Assembly (NCBI GenBank): GCA_039794405.1 | Contig: JBDIVL010000065.1 | Span: forward strand, 1-14,998 | Length of the DNA: 14,998 bases | Direction of reading: 5' to 3' | Source of the DNA: JBDIVL01 sp039794405 | Lineage (GTDB): Bacteria; Planctomycetota; Brocadiia; Brocadiales; Brocadiaceae | Notes under the pieces: model-generated | Told to the model about the DNA's origin: nothing | The model's database searches: none | What the model saw: only the letters and a program-made list of their open reading frames with translations | Position numbers and translations under genes: made by a program | In this document: positions 1 through 6,771 of the stretch, one piece after another | Layout: every line of letters begins with the position of its first letter | How positions within the stretch are numbered: the stretch's first letter is position 1

Positions 1-237
1 TTCTTTCGGTAATGCCTTCCACTGACAACCCGTTCTTAGTACATACACGATTCCTTCAAAAACCTTTCGTGCTTCCATAGGCTTACGTCCACCACCTGCC
101 TTTCTTTTATATTCTTTCTCTGCGTTTTTCTTTGGCAAAACCGGAATGAGTGGCTTTACCCTCTCCCAAAATGCATCTGATACTTCCCATGTCGTATTTT
201 TGACATATCCACCTCCATATACTCTAAAGTTATACAT
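1..237 (-). CDS. IS5-type transposase, N-terminal part (cut by window edge)
   Basis: Reading the minus strand from the ATG at 237-235 gives 79 uninterrupted codons to the window edge. The protein begins MYNFRVYGGGYVKN and continues through TTWEVSDAFWERVKPLIP, a basic stretch rich in Lys and Gly (residues 35-52), GRKPMEARKVFEGIVYVLRTG and CQWKALPKE. This is the N-terminal helical domain typical of IS5/IS4-superfamily transposases (DUF4096-like), where a W(E/x)..xPL(I/L)P motif is followed by GRP and a 'GIVYVLRTGCQW' segment. The DDE catalytic domain lies outside the window. An overlapping minus-strand ORF starting at 353 is in another frame and is a shadow. I could not identify the right terminal inverted repeat, which should lie between about 238 and 300. 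Whether the element is intact cannot be judged here. Confidence 0.8.
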   Translation of the reverse strand, partial: MYNFRVYGGGYVKNTTWEVSDAFWERVKPLIPVLPKKNAEKEYKRKAGGGRKPMEARKVFEGIVYVLRTGCQWKALPKE

Positions 238-300
238 GGTGTGAAATATACCATATCTCCTGAAATATATCTATTTATTTGCGGATAAGTTCTAAGTGTT

Positions 301-383
301 CCTCCCCCTTGATGGGGGAGGTTAGGTGGGGGTGAGAGAAAGAGGCTAGTCACCCTCCCTTAATCCCTCCCATCAAGGGAGGG
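301..383. repeat. Large imperfect palindrome made of two hairpins
   Basis: A hairpin with an 8-bp stem (301-308 with 314-321, loop TTGAT) is followed by an inverted, slightly diverged version of itself (365-371 with 377-383, loop ATCAA). The segment 301-335 and the segment 351-383 are imperfect reverse complements, so the whole block can fold as one long hairpin or two short ones. Such units are typical of non-coding palindromic repeats. No protein is supported here. Confidence 0.7.
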
Positions 384-441
384 AAAATTTACGTTTTAAG
401 TTGCTGCAGGCCTAATTAAACGTTTAGGAATTTCAAAGTTT
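323..441. repeat. Dispersed repeat, copy A (about 118 bp)
   Basis: This block runs from TAGGTGGGGGTG to CAAAGTTT. It matches 3871-3988 in the same orientation with scattered substitutions and one single-base indel. The best conserved core is GGGAAAATTTACGTTTTAAG followed by TTGC. It overlaps the palindrome at 301-383. Copy B lacks the left-hand hairpin present here. The repeat is non-coding and its function is unknown. Confidence 0.75.
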
Positions 442-459
442 TTCATTATGCCATTAACA

Positions 460-522
460 CACCCCTAAATCCCCTCCCCAGAGGAATCAACAAGTCCCCT
501 CTCGGGAGGGGATTTAGGGGTG
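460..522. repeat. Perfect 19-bp inverted repeat with 25-nt spacer
   Basis: CACCCCTAAATCCCCTCCC at 460-478 is the exact reverse complement of 504-522. A second perfect hairpin follows at 533-559 (10-bp arms GTTGGATTTT and AAAATCCAAC, 7-nt loop). Neither is followed by a strong T-tract in the right place for an obvious terminator. Together with the palindrome at 301-383 they fill the gap between the transposase fragment and acsA. They look like short palindromic elements rather than genes. Confidence 0.75.
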
Positions 523-588
523 GGTAAAAATAGTTGGATTTTGCTTTTTAAAATCCAACCTAACTTGATTTCCATTATACCTTTCTGG

Positions 589-617
589 TTGACTTATTAG
601 TGTAAGTGATATAAGAT
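589..617 (+). promoter_or_regulatory. Candidate sigma-70-type promoter for acsA
   Basis: TTGACT at 589-594 and TAAGAT at 612-617 are separated by 17 nt, matching the -35/-10 spacing of housekeeping promoters with moderate similarity in the -10 box. Transcription would begin near 624, giving a leader of about 86 nt before acsA. The call rests on sequence similarity only. Confidence 0.35.
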
Positions 618-709
618 TGTTTTTTTATCTTTGCAGTCTGTAGTTCCGTACTCTTTTATCGGTTGGAGGTCTTGCTCCGCCGGGCTATTAATCATTTGAG
701 TAGATATTT

Positions 710-2440
710 ATGAAAAATGTAGAAATAATCAATAAAAAACCTGCAACTGCATCTCTTATGGATTACGAAAAGACCTGTAGGGAATTTTCGTGGGAAGCAG
801 TTAAAAAAGAACTTTGTATAACGGACAATAAGGTGAATATTGCTTATGAGGCCATTGACAAACATGCCCAAGCATGGCGGAAGAATAAGATAGCGTTGTA
901 CTGGGAAGGTGCGGATGGCACCTGTAAAAAATATACATTTCTGGAAATAAAAAAACTTTCTGATAAATGCGCCAACATGCTCCGGAGTTTGGGGGTGAAG
1001 AAGGGGGATCGTGTTTTTATATTCCTGCCGCGTCTACCGGAACTTTACATAAGTATGATAGCAATTGCAAAACTTGGTGCTATTGCCGGTCCTATGTTTT
1101 CAGCCTTCGGGCCTGAGGCAGTGCGTGACCGTTTACAGAACAGCGAAGCCAGGGTATTGATTACAACCCCGGAACTGAAGGAGCGCGTTGATACGGTATT
1201 ATGGGAGTTGCCGAAGTTAGAGCATATCGTGCTGGTTAATAATAAAGAGGATTACGAGTTTGAAGAAGGAAATGTATATTATAATGCATTAATGGACGAA
1301 GCCCCGGATAGGTTTGAGATGGAATGGATGGGACTGGAAGATCCACTGTACATTCTATATACTTCTGGTACGACAGGAAGACCTAAGGGGATAACACATG
1401 TCCATAATGATATGGTTTCACATTATATCACTACGAAATGGGTGTTGGACCTTAGAGACGATGATATTTACTGGTGTACAGCCGATCCGGGATGGGTAAC
1501 CGGGACTGTTTACGGGTTGTGGGGACCATGGCTAAACGGGACTTCCCATTATGTTTTTGATGGAAGGTTTGATGCTGCCAAATGGTATGAGATTATTCAA
1601 AACTACCAGATTACCGTGTGGTATACTGCTCCGACGGCCTTACGTATGTTGATGAAGGCCGGGGATGATCTTGTCAAAAAATATGACCTAAGCAGCCTGC
1701 GGTATATCTGCAGTGTAGGAGAACCTCTGAACCCTGAGGTAATCCGGTGGGGTTCTAAGGTTTATAATTTACCTATCCATGATAATTGGTGGCAGACGGA
1801 GACAGGTTCTATTATGATCGCGAATTATCCCTGTTTACCGATAAAGCCCGGTTCAATGGGCAAGCCCTTTCCGGGCATACAGGCATCGATTATTGATTCC
1901 AGGGGTAATGAACTATCGGCCGGGCAGCACGGGCTTTTGGCCCTGAAACCCGGATGGCCATCTATACTAAGAAAAGTATGGGGTGATGAAAAGCGGTTTA
2001 AAGAATACTTTATTGTAGACGGGTGGTATGCTACTGGTGATACTGCTTATAAGGATGAGGACGGCTATTTCTGGTTTGTAGGCAGGGCTGATGATGTGAT
2101 TAATACATCCGGCCATAGGGTAGGCCCGTTTGAGGTGGAGAGCGCCCTGCTTGAACACAGGGCGGTGGCTGAAGCCGGGGTGATCGGTAAGCCTGATGCA
2201 GAACGGGGAGAGATTATCAAGGCGTTTGTGGTCCTCCGGGAAGGGTTTCAACCCTCACTGGAATTGGAAGAGGAGTTGAAGAAATTTATCAGGCATCGGC
2301 TAGCAGCTCATGCGTATCCGAGAGAGATAGAGTTTTGTGCAAACTTGCCGAAAACGCGCAGCGGTAAAATTATGCGCCGTTTGCTGAAGGCAAGAGATTT
2401 GGGATTGCCTACCGGAGATATTTCAACACTTGAAGATTAA
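710..2440 (+). CDS. acsA: Acetyl-CoA synthetase, AMP-forming (AcsA type)
   Basis: This cytoplasmic enzyme activates acetate with ATP to acetyl-AMP and then acetyl-CoA. The 576-residue protein has the full adenylate-forming set: P-loop YTSGTTGRPKG (217-227), WCTADPGWVTGTVYG (255-269), VGEPLNPEVIRWG (336-348), the acetate-pocket motif WWQTET (360-365), ATGD (441-444), the hinge region GRADDVINTSGHRVGPFEVE (458-477) and PKTRSGKIMRR (547-557). The last holds the catalytic Lys553, whose equivalent is acetylated in relatives. Length and motif order match the short Bacillus AcsA family, down to a similar C-terminal end (LPTGDISTLED here). The Trp pair favours acetate over longer acids, although propionate cannot be excluded. 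The start has only a weak Shine-Dalgarno (TGAG). The next gene begins 36 nt downstream on the same strand, suggesting co-transcription. Confidence 0.93.
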   Translation: MKNVEIINKKPATASLMDYEKTCREFSWEAVKKELCITDNKVNIAYEAIDKHAQAWRKNKIALYWEGADGTCKKYTFLEIKKLSDKCANMLRSLGVKKGDRVFIFLPRLPELYISMIAIAKLGAIAGPMFSAFGPEAVRDRLQNSEARVLITTPELKERVDTVLWELPKLEHIVLVNNKEDYEFEEGNVYYNALMDEAPDRFEMEWMGLEDPLYILYTSGTTGRPKGITHVHNDMVSHYITTKWVLDLRDDDIYWCTADPGWVTGTVYGLWGPWLNGTSHYVFDGRFDAAKWYEIIQNYQITVWYTAPTALRMLMKAGDDLVKKYDLSSLRYICSVGEPLNPEVIRWGSKVYNLPIHDNWWQTETGSIMIANYPCLPIKPGSMGKPFPGIQASIIDSRGNELSAGQHGLLALKPGWPSILRKVWGDEKRFKEYFIVDGWYATGDTAYKDEDGYFWFVGRADDVINTSGHRVGPFEVESALLEHRAVAEAGVIGKPDAERGEIIKAFVVLREGFQPSLELEEELKKFIRHRLAAHAYPREIEFCANLPKTRSGKIMRRLLKARDLGLPTGDISTLED

Positions 2441-2476
2441 AATGTTTAAACCATTTTTTAGGAGAAGTATACGATA

Positions 2477-3118
2477 ATGGAACAGACAAAATTTAATAAA
2501 CCATTTTTTGATAACGTAGAACCTATCAGGATAAAAGATCCGCTTGCCACAGCACTAGGTGCAATGGATAGAAATGAAGCATTTGTCTTTACATATCCTG
2601 ATGCTGTAAAACTCGCCGGACATTCGTGTCCTGCCGTTTCCGGTGCATATAAATTGACACAACTGGCATTGAAAAGATTATATGGTAGTGAGACTCCCAT
2701 ACGCGGACAAGTCAAAGTGACGTTTAAAGGGGGGATAGATTATAAGGTAAATGGTCCTATATCACAGGTTGTTACTCTGATTACAGGTGCAGCAGGGGAG
2801 AGCGGTTTTAAGGGATTGGGCGGAGGCAGATATAACAGACAAAACCTACTGTCATTCGATGAAACACAGGATGCCGATGAAGATGCGGTCTGCACTGTTA
2901 TTTTTGAAAGAATGGATAATCATAAGAAAATTGAAATTAGTTATAGCAATTATATGCTCCCTGCCAACCCTAAAATGGGTGATCTGATGCCATTGGCTGT
3001 AACAGGTAAAGGAACTGATGCAGAAATAAAGGAATTTGGAGAATTATGGCACGAGAGGATCAAGGTGATACTTATGAATCCACCGGAAGGTATGTTTGTG
3101 GTAAGGGACTTAAAATGA
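2477..3118 (+). CDS. FmdE-family protein
   Basis: The 213-residue protein carries AGHSCPAVSGAYKL (47-60), the His-x-Cys-Pro signature of the FmdE domain. That domain was first named from formylmethanofuran dehydrogenase operons but is widespread in bacteria with no methanofuran. His49 and Cys51 are the likely metal ligands. A glycine-rich segment (GLGGGRYNRQ) and a conserved-looking C-terminal region (WHERIKVIL) follow. I see no C-terminal zinc ribbon of the type found in longer FmdE proteins. A clear ribosome binding site (AGGAGAAG) precedes the ATG. The TGA stop overlaps the next start as ATGA, so translation of the two is probably coupled. There is no signal peptide, so the protein is probably cytoplasmic. 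The biochemical role is unknown; nothing here proves a link to C1 metabolism. Confidence 0.75.
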   Translation: MEQTKFNKPFFDNVEPIRIKDPLATALGAMDRNEAFVFTYPDAVKLAGHSCPAVSGAYKLTQLALKRLYGSETPIRGQVKVTFKGGIDYKVNGPISQVVTLITGAAGESGFKGLGGGRYNRQNLLSFDETQDADEDAVCTVIFERMDNHKKIEISYSNYMLPANPKMGDLMPLAVTGKGTDAEIKEFGELWHERIKVILMNPPEGMFVVRDLK

Positions 3119-3639
3119 TTCATATACCTTTTCTATTAAAGTGGAAAACATGTATCAGTATCTTGTTTACCATAGGTCCCTTGTTAACATCGATTAATTC
3201 TTTAGGGGCAGAAACGGTGATTGTTCATGCAAATGCTGCATGGGAGATGACGGATGTTGTGGTACAGGAGAATATGAAATTAAGCTGGGAGGTAGATAAG
3301 AATAATCTGTGGTGCTTTAATCGTAAAATATTTCCCGACGGGCATACTGCCGACGGTATTCCTGTTGAAGCCTTAAAAGGTTACGTGTATCCGGGCCAAT
3401 GTATTGGCATGCTCATAGGCAGGATTGGTGACAGCGGCAGAATGTTCTCCATGGGAACATCCGGATCTATTCGCATCCTTCCCAGTGAAGATGGTGAATT
3501 TTTATACTTAACTATGAATGACGACATCCTTGGTCTTTATGGCAGAGGGTTTAAGGATAATGAAGGGGCGCTTATCGTGAAGGTTACCCAATCAAGGGAG
3601 GTAAATATTTCTTCAAATCAAGGGTTACCAGAGATGTAG
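3115..3639 (+). CDS. Exported PA-IL (LecA)-like carbohydrate-binding protein
   Basis: I choose the ATG at 3115, which overlaps the preceding stop (ATGA) and follows an AAGGGA ribosome binding site, over the in-frame ATG at 3046 inside the FmdE gene. The 174-residue product has a Lys-containing N-region and a hydrophobic segment (about residues 11-30, ending near SLGA), consistent with a signal peptide. The rest resembles the PA-IL/LecA-type beta-sandwich: an AxxxW start (AAWEMT), a VYPGQCIGMLIGRIG strand pair (91-105), SMGTSG, GEFLYLTMNDD (127-137) and DNEGALIVKV (148-157). In that fold the YL..ND and DN.G residues help bind calcium and sugar. Binding is inferred. Cys67 and Cys96 could form a disulfide. 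The protein is an odd partner for a cytoplasmic FmdE protein; the overlap suggests a real functional pairing or chance compaction. Confidence 0.65.
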   Translation: MIHIPFLLKWKTCISILFTIGPLLTSINSLGAETVIVHANAAWEMTDVVVQENMKLSWEVDKNNLWCFNRKIFPDGHTADGIPVEALKGYVYPGQCIGMLIGRIGDSGRMFSMGTSGSIRILPSEDGEFLYLTMNDDILGLYGRGFKDNEGALIVKVTQSREVNISSNQGLPEM

Positions 3640-3670
3640 ATGGAGTAGTGGAGTAATGAAGTATTGGATT

Positions 3671-3701
3671 ATTGTTGTGAAAAACTCCATTACACAACAA
3701 T
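3671..3701. repeat. 9-bp hairpin after the lectin-like gene
   Basis: ATTGTTGTG at 3671-3679 pairs perfectly with 3693-3701 around a 13-nt loop. It lies about 30 nt after the stop codon at 3639. No T-tract follows, so a terminator role is only possible, not shown. Confidence 0.4.
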
Positions 3702-3710
3702 CTCAGGTGA

Positions 3711-3810
3711 GGGGGCTGTCCAAAAAATTTTATAAACGTACAATATGTAGGGGCTGAAAATCTTCAGCCCCTAACCTTTTGTATGGTTTGCGGACTTTTA
3801 GACAGCCCCC
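3711..3810. mobile_element. MITE-like element with GGGGGCTGTC terminal repeats
   Basis: The 100-bp element starts GGGGGCTGTCCAAAA and ends with the reverse complement of GGGGGCTGTCTAAAA: 15-bp termini with one mismatch. Its centre carries a perfect 11-bp hairpin (3748-3758 with 3763-3773, loop AATC). It is too short to code for a transposase. Ends of this GGGGCTGTC type are common among IS families, so it is best read as a non-autonomous insertion mobilised in trans. I see no convincing target-site duplication. The hairpins could also act as transcription stops. Confidence 0.7.
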
Positions 3811-3870
3811 TGTGTGTTTATGTGGATAGCGGCGCTGTGGGTGATCAATGACGAAATTGATAACATAAAA

Positions 3871-3988
3871 TAGGTGGGGGTGGAAAAGCAAGCTAGTCTC
3901 CCTCTCTTAATCCATCCCATCAAGAGAGGGAAAATTTACGTTTTAAGTTGCCGAAGGACTAATTTAATGTTTAGGAAATTCAAAGTTT
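3871..3988. repeat. Dispersed repeat, copy B
   Basis: This is the same-orientation counterpart of 323-441, from TAGGTGGGGGTG to CAAAGTTT. The core GGGAAAATTTACGTTTTAAG is identical in both. The inner hairpin has changed with compensating bases: CCCTCTC pairs with GAGAGGG here, where copy A has CCCTCCC with GGGAGGG. Paired change suggests that the structure, not just the sequence, is kept. The left hairpin found next to copy A is missing. Confidence 0.75.
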
Positions 3989-4005
3989 CAGAGTTGGTTT
4001 TAGGA

Positions 4006-4123
4006 GTTGGTTCAATCGTCCACGATTGAACCGAAACGTTTTGCATGTCTCATACGCCTGGAACAAACCAAAACGTACAGGCCAATGCTAAACGAATGGT
4101 TCAATCTACAAGGTTGAACCAAC
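4006..4123. repeat. Nested inverted-repeat element before the surface protein
   Basis: The outer arms GTTGGTTCAA (4006-4015) and TTGAACCAAC (4114-4123) are perfect reverse complements. Inside are a 10-bp hairpin (4009-4018 with 4023-4032, loop TCCA), an 8-bp pair ACGTTTTG/CAAAACGT (4036-4043 with 4069-4076) and a local hairpin around 4098-4120. A further 6-bp pair GGCCAA/TTGGCC (4080-4085 with 4125-4130) encloses that last hairpin. The GGTTCAA motif therefore occurs four times in alternating orientation. It looks like a small palindromic transposable element. It could alternatively form a structured leader if the promoter of the next gene lies upstream. Confidence 0.55.
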
Positions 4124-4176
4124 CTTGGCCGCTGTCAAAGGCAGCCTAATTTATTGTTATGTGGAAAGGGGGAAAG

Positions 4177-6510
4177 ATGGGATATAAAAAATACCTGGCG
4201 GTAGTTTTTATTTTATTCGTTAAACTATCCTTTATTACAAATAGCTCATTTGGCGCATGGGAAACTACCACGGTGGATAGTGTGGGTAATACAGGGGAGT
4301 ATACCTCCATAGCGGTGGGCACGTCAGGTGCGGCATATATCAGTTATTATGATGGTAATCCAAACAATGATCTCAAGTACGCCACGAACGTAAGCGGCGC
4401 ATGGGAAACCACCACGGTGGACAGCACGGATGATATAGGGAAGTATAGCTCCATAGCGGTAGGTACGTCAGGTGCCGTATATATCAGTTATTTTGATGAT
4501 ACAAGCGATGATCTCGAGTACGTCACGAACGTAAGCGGCGCATGGGGAACCGCCACGGTGGATAGCACGGGTGTTGCTACAGGGAAGCATACCTCCATAG
4601 CGGTAGGTACATCAGGGGCTGTATATATCAGTTATTTTTTTAATGCTGATGGACTCAATTACGCCACGAATGTAAGCGGCGCATGGGGAACCACCACAGT
4701 GGATAATGGGGGTCCGACGAGTACAGGGGAGTATAGCTCCATAGCGGTAGGTACGTCAGGTGCCGTATATATCAGTTATTATGATGATACAAACGGCTAT
4801 CTCAAGTACGCCACAAACGTAAGCGGCGCATGGGAAACTACAACGGTGGATGGTGTGTTTAGGTCTTATAGGGCAGGGGAGTATAGCTCCATAGCGGTAG
4901 GTACGTCAGGTGCCGTATATATCAGTTATTATGATGATACAAACGACGATCTCAAGTACGCCACGAACATAAGCGGCGCATGGGGAACCGCCACGGTGGA
5001 TAGCACGGGTGATACAGGGAAGCATACCTCCATAGCGGTAGGTACGTCAGGTGCCGTATATATCAGTTATTATGATGATACAAACGACGATCTCAAGTAC
5101 GCCACGAACGTAAGCGGCGCATGGGTATCGACCACGGTGGATAGTGCAGGTGATACAGGGCAGTATACCTCCATAGAGGTGGGCACGTCAGGGGCAGTGT
5201 ATATCAGTTATTATGATGTTTCAAACGGCAGTCTCAAATACGCCGTCAACCCTACCCATACAGCGACTACCGGGGCGGCATCGGGTATTACCACAAGCGG
5301 TGCTACCCTCGGCGGCACTGCAAATGCTACAGGGCTTAATACAACGGCCTATTTCCAATACGGCACTGTAAGCGGTTCATACACAGGCACCTCTTCTGCT
5401 CAGGCAGTAAGCGGCACGAGCGATACGGCGATAAGCGCTGAATTGAGCGGCTTAGATACCTCAACGACATATTACTACCGGCTGGCAAATAAGCATTATA
5501 CCAATATCGTCTATGGAGACGAGGCATCATTTACCACTTCAAGCACAGGAGGCGGCGGCGGTGGAGATCCTGTAATAGAGAAGCTTACCATAAGTTCCAC
5601 AAGCCCTTCAAATGGCGCAACCGGAGTGGACGTTACTACATCCGTGTATGCCACATTTAATATGTACGTAAACGGCTCTACAGTTACTACAGAAACCTTC
5701 AGACTGGGCAGTGGAAGCGGAGAAGTAGGCGGTTTTGTGGCAACGAACGGCAATGAGATCACCTTTATCCCTTCCGGAATCCTTTCGTACGGTACGGAAT
5801 ATACGGCAACGGTAACCAAAAAACTACAGGCAGCGAACTGGGCAGGTACAACGATGGAATCTGATTATACGTGGAGCTTTACCACCGAGAGTCTAACTGC
5901 CGTTACACCAGGTCCTGTGTCATCATCTTCACCGACACCTGTTGTAACGACAACCCCGGCGGCTACGCCTTCACCGGCACCTGTTGCAACGACAACCCCC
6001 GCCGTTACGCCTGCATCCACGCCAGCACCAACTCCAACTGCTGCGCAGACACCGGAGCCAACGCCGATACTGACGCCGGAACCGACGCGGTATCCAATAC
6101 CTACGCCAAATATAACAATTGTGCCTACCTTGCAGCCGCCGCCACCAACACAGCCACCTATCACACCGATACCAACACCGGCCCCTACAGCATCACCGAT
6201 ATTTACTGAATGTACCGCTGAGTCAATATTGCTTTCATCGTACAATTTGTATCTCAAAAAAAGGAGAAGTAAATGGATAACCGTGACGGTGAAAGGCAGT
6301 GATGGTTGTTTTGTGGAAGGTGCTGAAGTAACAGTAAAAGAGGGTGGATTTAATCGCAGGTATGTATCAGTTTCACCAAAAGAAGCAGCCACGGATGCTA
6401 ATGGTCAGGCAAGTTTTAGGATTAAAGCCAGGAAAAGGAAAGGAAATACGTCGGTGACCTTTGCCTGTGAAGGAATAGAAGAAATAGTAGCTGTAACGGT
6501 CAGGAAGTAG
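4177..6510 (+). CDS. Secreted/surface multidomain repeat protein
   Basis: I choose the ATG at 4177, just after the purine-rich GGAAAGGGGGAAAG, over the ATG at 4159. The 777-residue protein begins with a signal peptide (MGYKKYLAVVFILFVKLSFI, cleavage likely near residue 25). Residues 26-358 are seven tandem repeats of 46-50 residues, each starting GAW.(T/S)(T/A)TVD and containing SIAVGTSGAVYISYYDD and LKYATNVS. Seven such units fit a seven-bladed beta-propeller. Next come an FN3-like domain (about 360-455, with LDTSTTYYYRLAN), a Gly linker, an SbsA-type Ig-like domain (about 467-570, with SPSNGATGVDVTTSVYATF), a Pro/Thr/Ala-rich stalk of about 100 residues, and a C-terminal Ig-like domain (about 677-777, with TDANGQASFRI). 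There is no LPXTG motif or terminal transmembrane helix, so attachment to the cell is not evident. Adhesion or ligand binding is inferred from architecture. The stop codon overlaps a MITE end. Confidence 0.8.
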   Translation: MGYKKYLAVVFILFVKLSFITNSSFGAWETTTVDSVGNTGEYTSIAVGTSGAAYISYYDGNPNNDLKYATNVSGAWETTTVDSTDDIGKYSSIAVGTSGAVYISYFDDTSDDLEYVTNVSGAWGTATVDSTGVATGKHTSIAVGTSGAVYISYFFNADGLNYATNVSGAWGTTTVDNGGPTSTGEYSSIAVGTSGAVYISYYDDTNGYLKYATNVSGAWETTTVDGVFRSYRAGEYSSIAVGTSGAVYISYYDDTNDDLKYATNISGAWGTATVDSTGDTGKHTSIAVGTSGAVYISYYDDTNDDLKYATNVSGAWVSTTVDSAGDTGQYTSIEVGTSGAVYISYYDVSNGSLKYAVNPTHTATTGAASGITTSGATLGGTANATGLNTTAYFQYGTVSGSYTGTSSAQAVSGTSDTAISAELSGLDTSTTYYYRLANKHYTNIVYGDEASFTTSSTGGGGGGDPVIEKLTISSTSPSNGATGVDVTTSVYATFNMYVNGSTVTTETFRLGSGSGEVGGFVATNGNEITFIPSGILSYGTEYTATVTKKLQAANWAGTTMESDYTWSFTTESLTAVTPGPVSSSSPTPVVTTTPAATPSPAPVATTTPAVTPASTPAPTPTAAQTPEPTPILTPEPTRYPIPTPNITIVPTLQPPPPTQPPITPIPTPAPTASPIFTECTAESILLSSYNLYLKKRRSKWITVTVKGSDGCFVEGAEVTVKEGGFNRRYVSVSPKEAATDANGQASFRIKARKRKGNTSVTFACEGIEEIVAVTVRK
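4252..5253 (+). repeat. Seven in-frame tandem DNA repeats coding the propeller blades
   Basis: Units begin at GGCGCATGG at 4252, 4396, 4537, 4678, 4825, 4975 and 5116, with lengths of 141-150 bp. Long stretches such as TCAGGTGCCGTATATATCAG are identical between units, including at silent positions, while length variation is confined to the segment after TGGA. This points to recent duplication or gene conversion between blades. Unit 7 is the most diverged (GTATCGACC after the start; GAGGTGGGC in place of GCGGTAGGT). Confidence 0.85.
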
Positions 6511-6693
6511 TACACTGTCAACATTATTTGTAACGGTATGTGAATAACCAAAAGAGGTACGGCATGTCATTGCGAGGGTCTTTTCCGAAGCAATCTCCCG
6601 GGTGCTTCAAAAGGGATTGCTTCGGGGAAAAACGCCCTCGCAATGACAGATACTGTATAATCTATTATTGACAATTATGTTGACAGTGTACTA
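6508..6693. mobile_element. MITE-like element at the stop codon, TA target duplication
   Basis: TAGTACACTGTCAACAT (6508-6524) is the perfect 17-bp reverse complement of 6677-6693. Reading the outer TA on each side as a duplicated target leaves GTACACTGTCAACAT as the terminal repeat, as in TA-targeting IS630/Tc1-like elements. Inside is a long hairpin (6565-6578 with 6635-6648, arms TGTCATTGCGAGGG and CCCTCGCAATGACA). It encloses a second inverted pair with GAAGCAATC and GATTGCTTC. The inner GTCATTGCGAGGG/GAAGCAATC unit resembles a repeat motif I recall from many bacterial genomes. No ORF is present. Removing the element with one TA restores AAG TAG, so the upstream gene keeps its stop. Confidence 0.8.
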
Positions 6694-6771
6694 GCAGTTT
6701 GCGGGGAGGTGTTGTTATAAGGTTAATGATGGTAATATGATGTAATAGTGATTCTTTATGTTCAATTGTTT

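Noticed and set aside
156..353. Minus-strand 65-codon ORF overlapping the transposase start
   Set aside because: It is out of frame with the transposase and runs through the palindromic repeat. The transposase frame carries recognisable family motifs.
3046..3114. In-frame upstream start for the lectin-like gene
   Set aside because: It would overlap the FmdE gene by about 70 nt and place a charged stretch before the signal peptide. The ATG at 3115 has a ribosome binding site and an ATGA overlap.
4252..5253. Possible CRISPR array or satellite
   Set aside because: The repeats are 141-150 bp, contiguous and in frame in a coding sequence with a signal peptide. There are no spacers.
5865..6392. 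Antisense ORF of 175 codons, Gly/Val rich
   Set aside because: It mirrors the Pro/Thr-rich stalk on the other strand. Its composition is a by-product of the repeat codons, and no ribosome binding site or family feature is seen.
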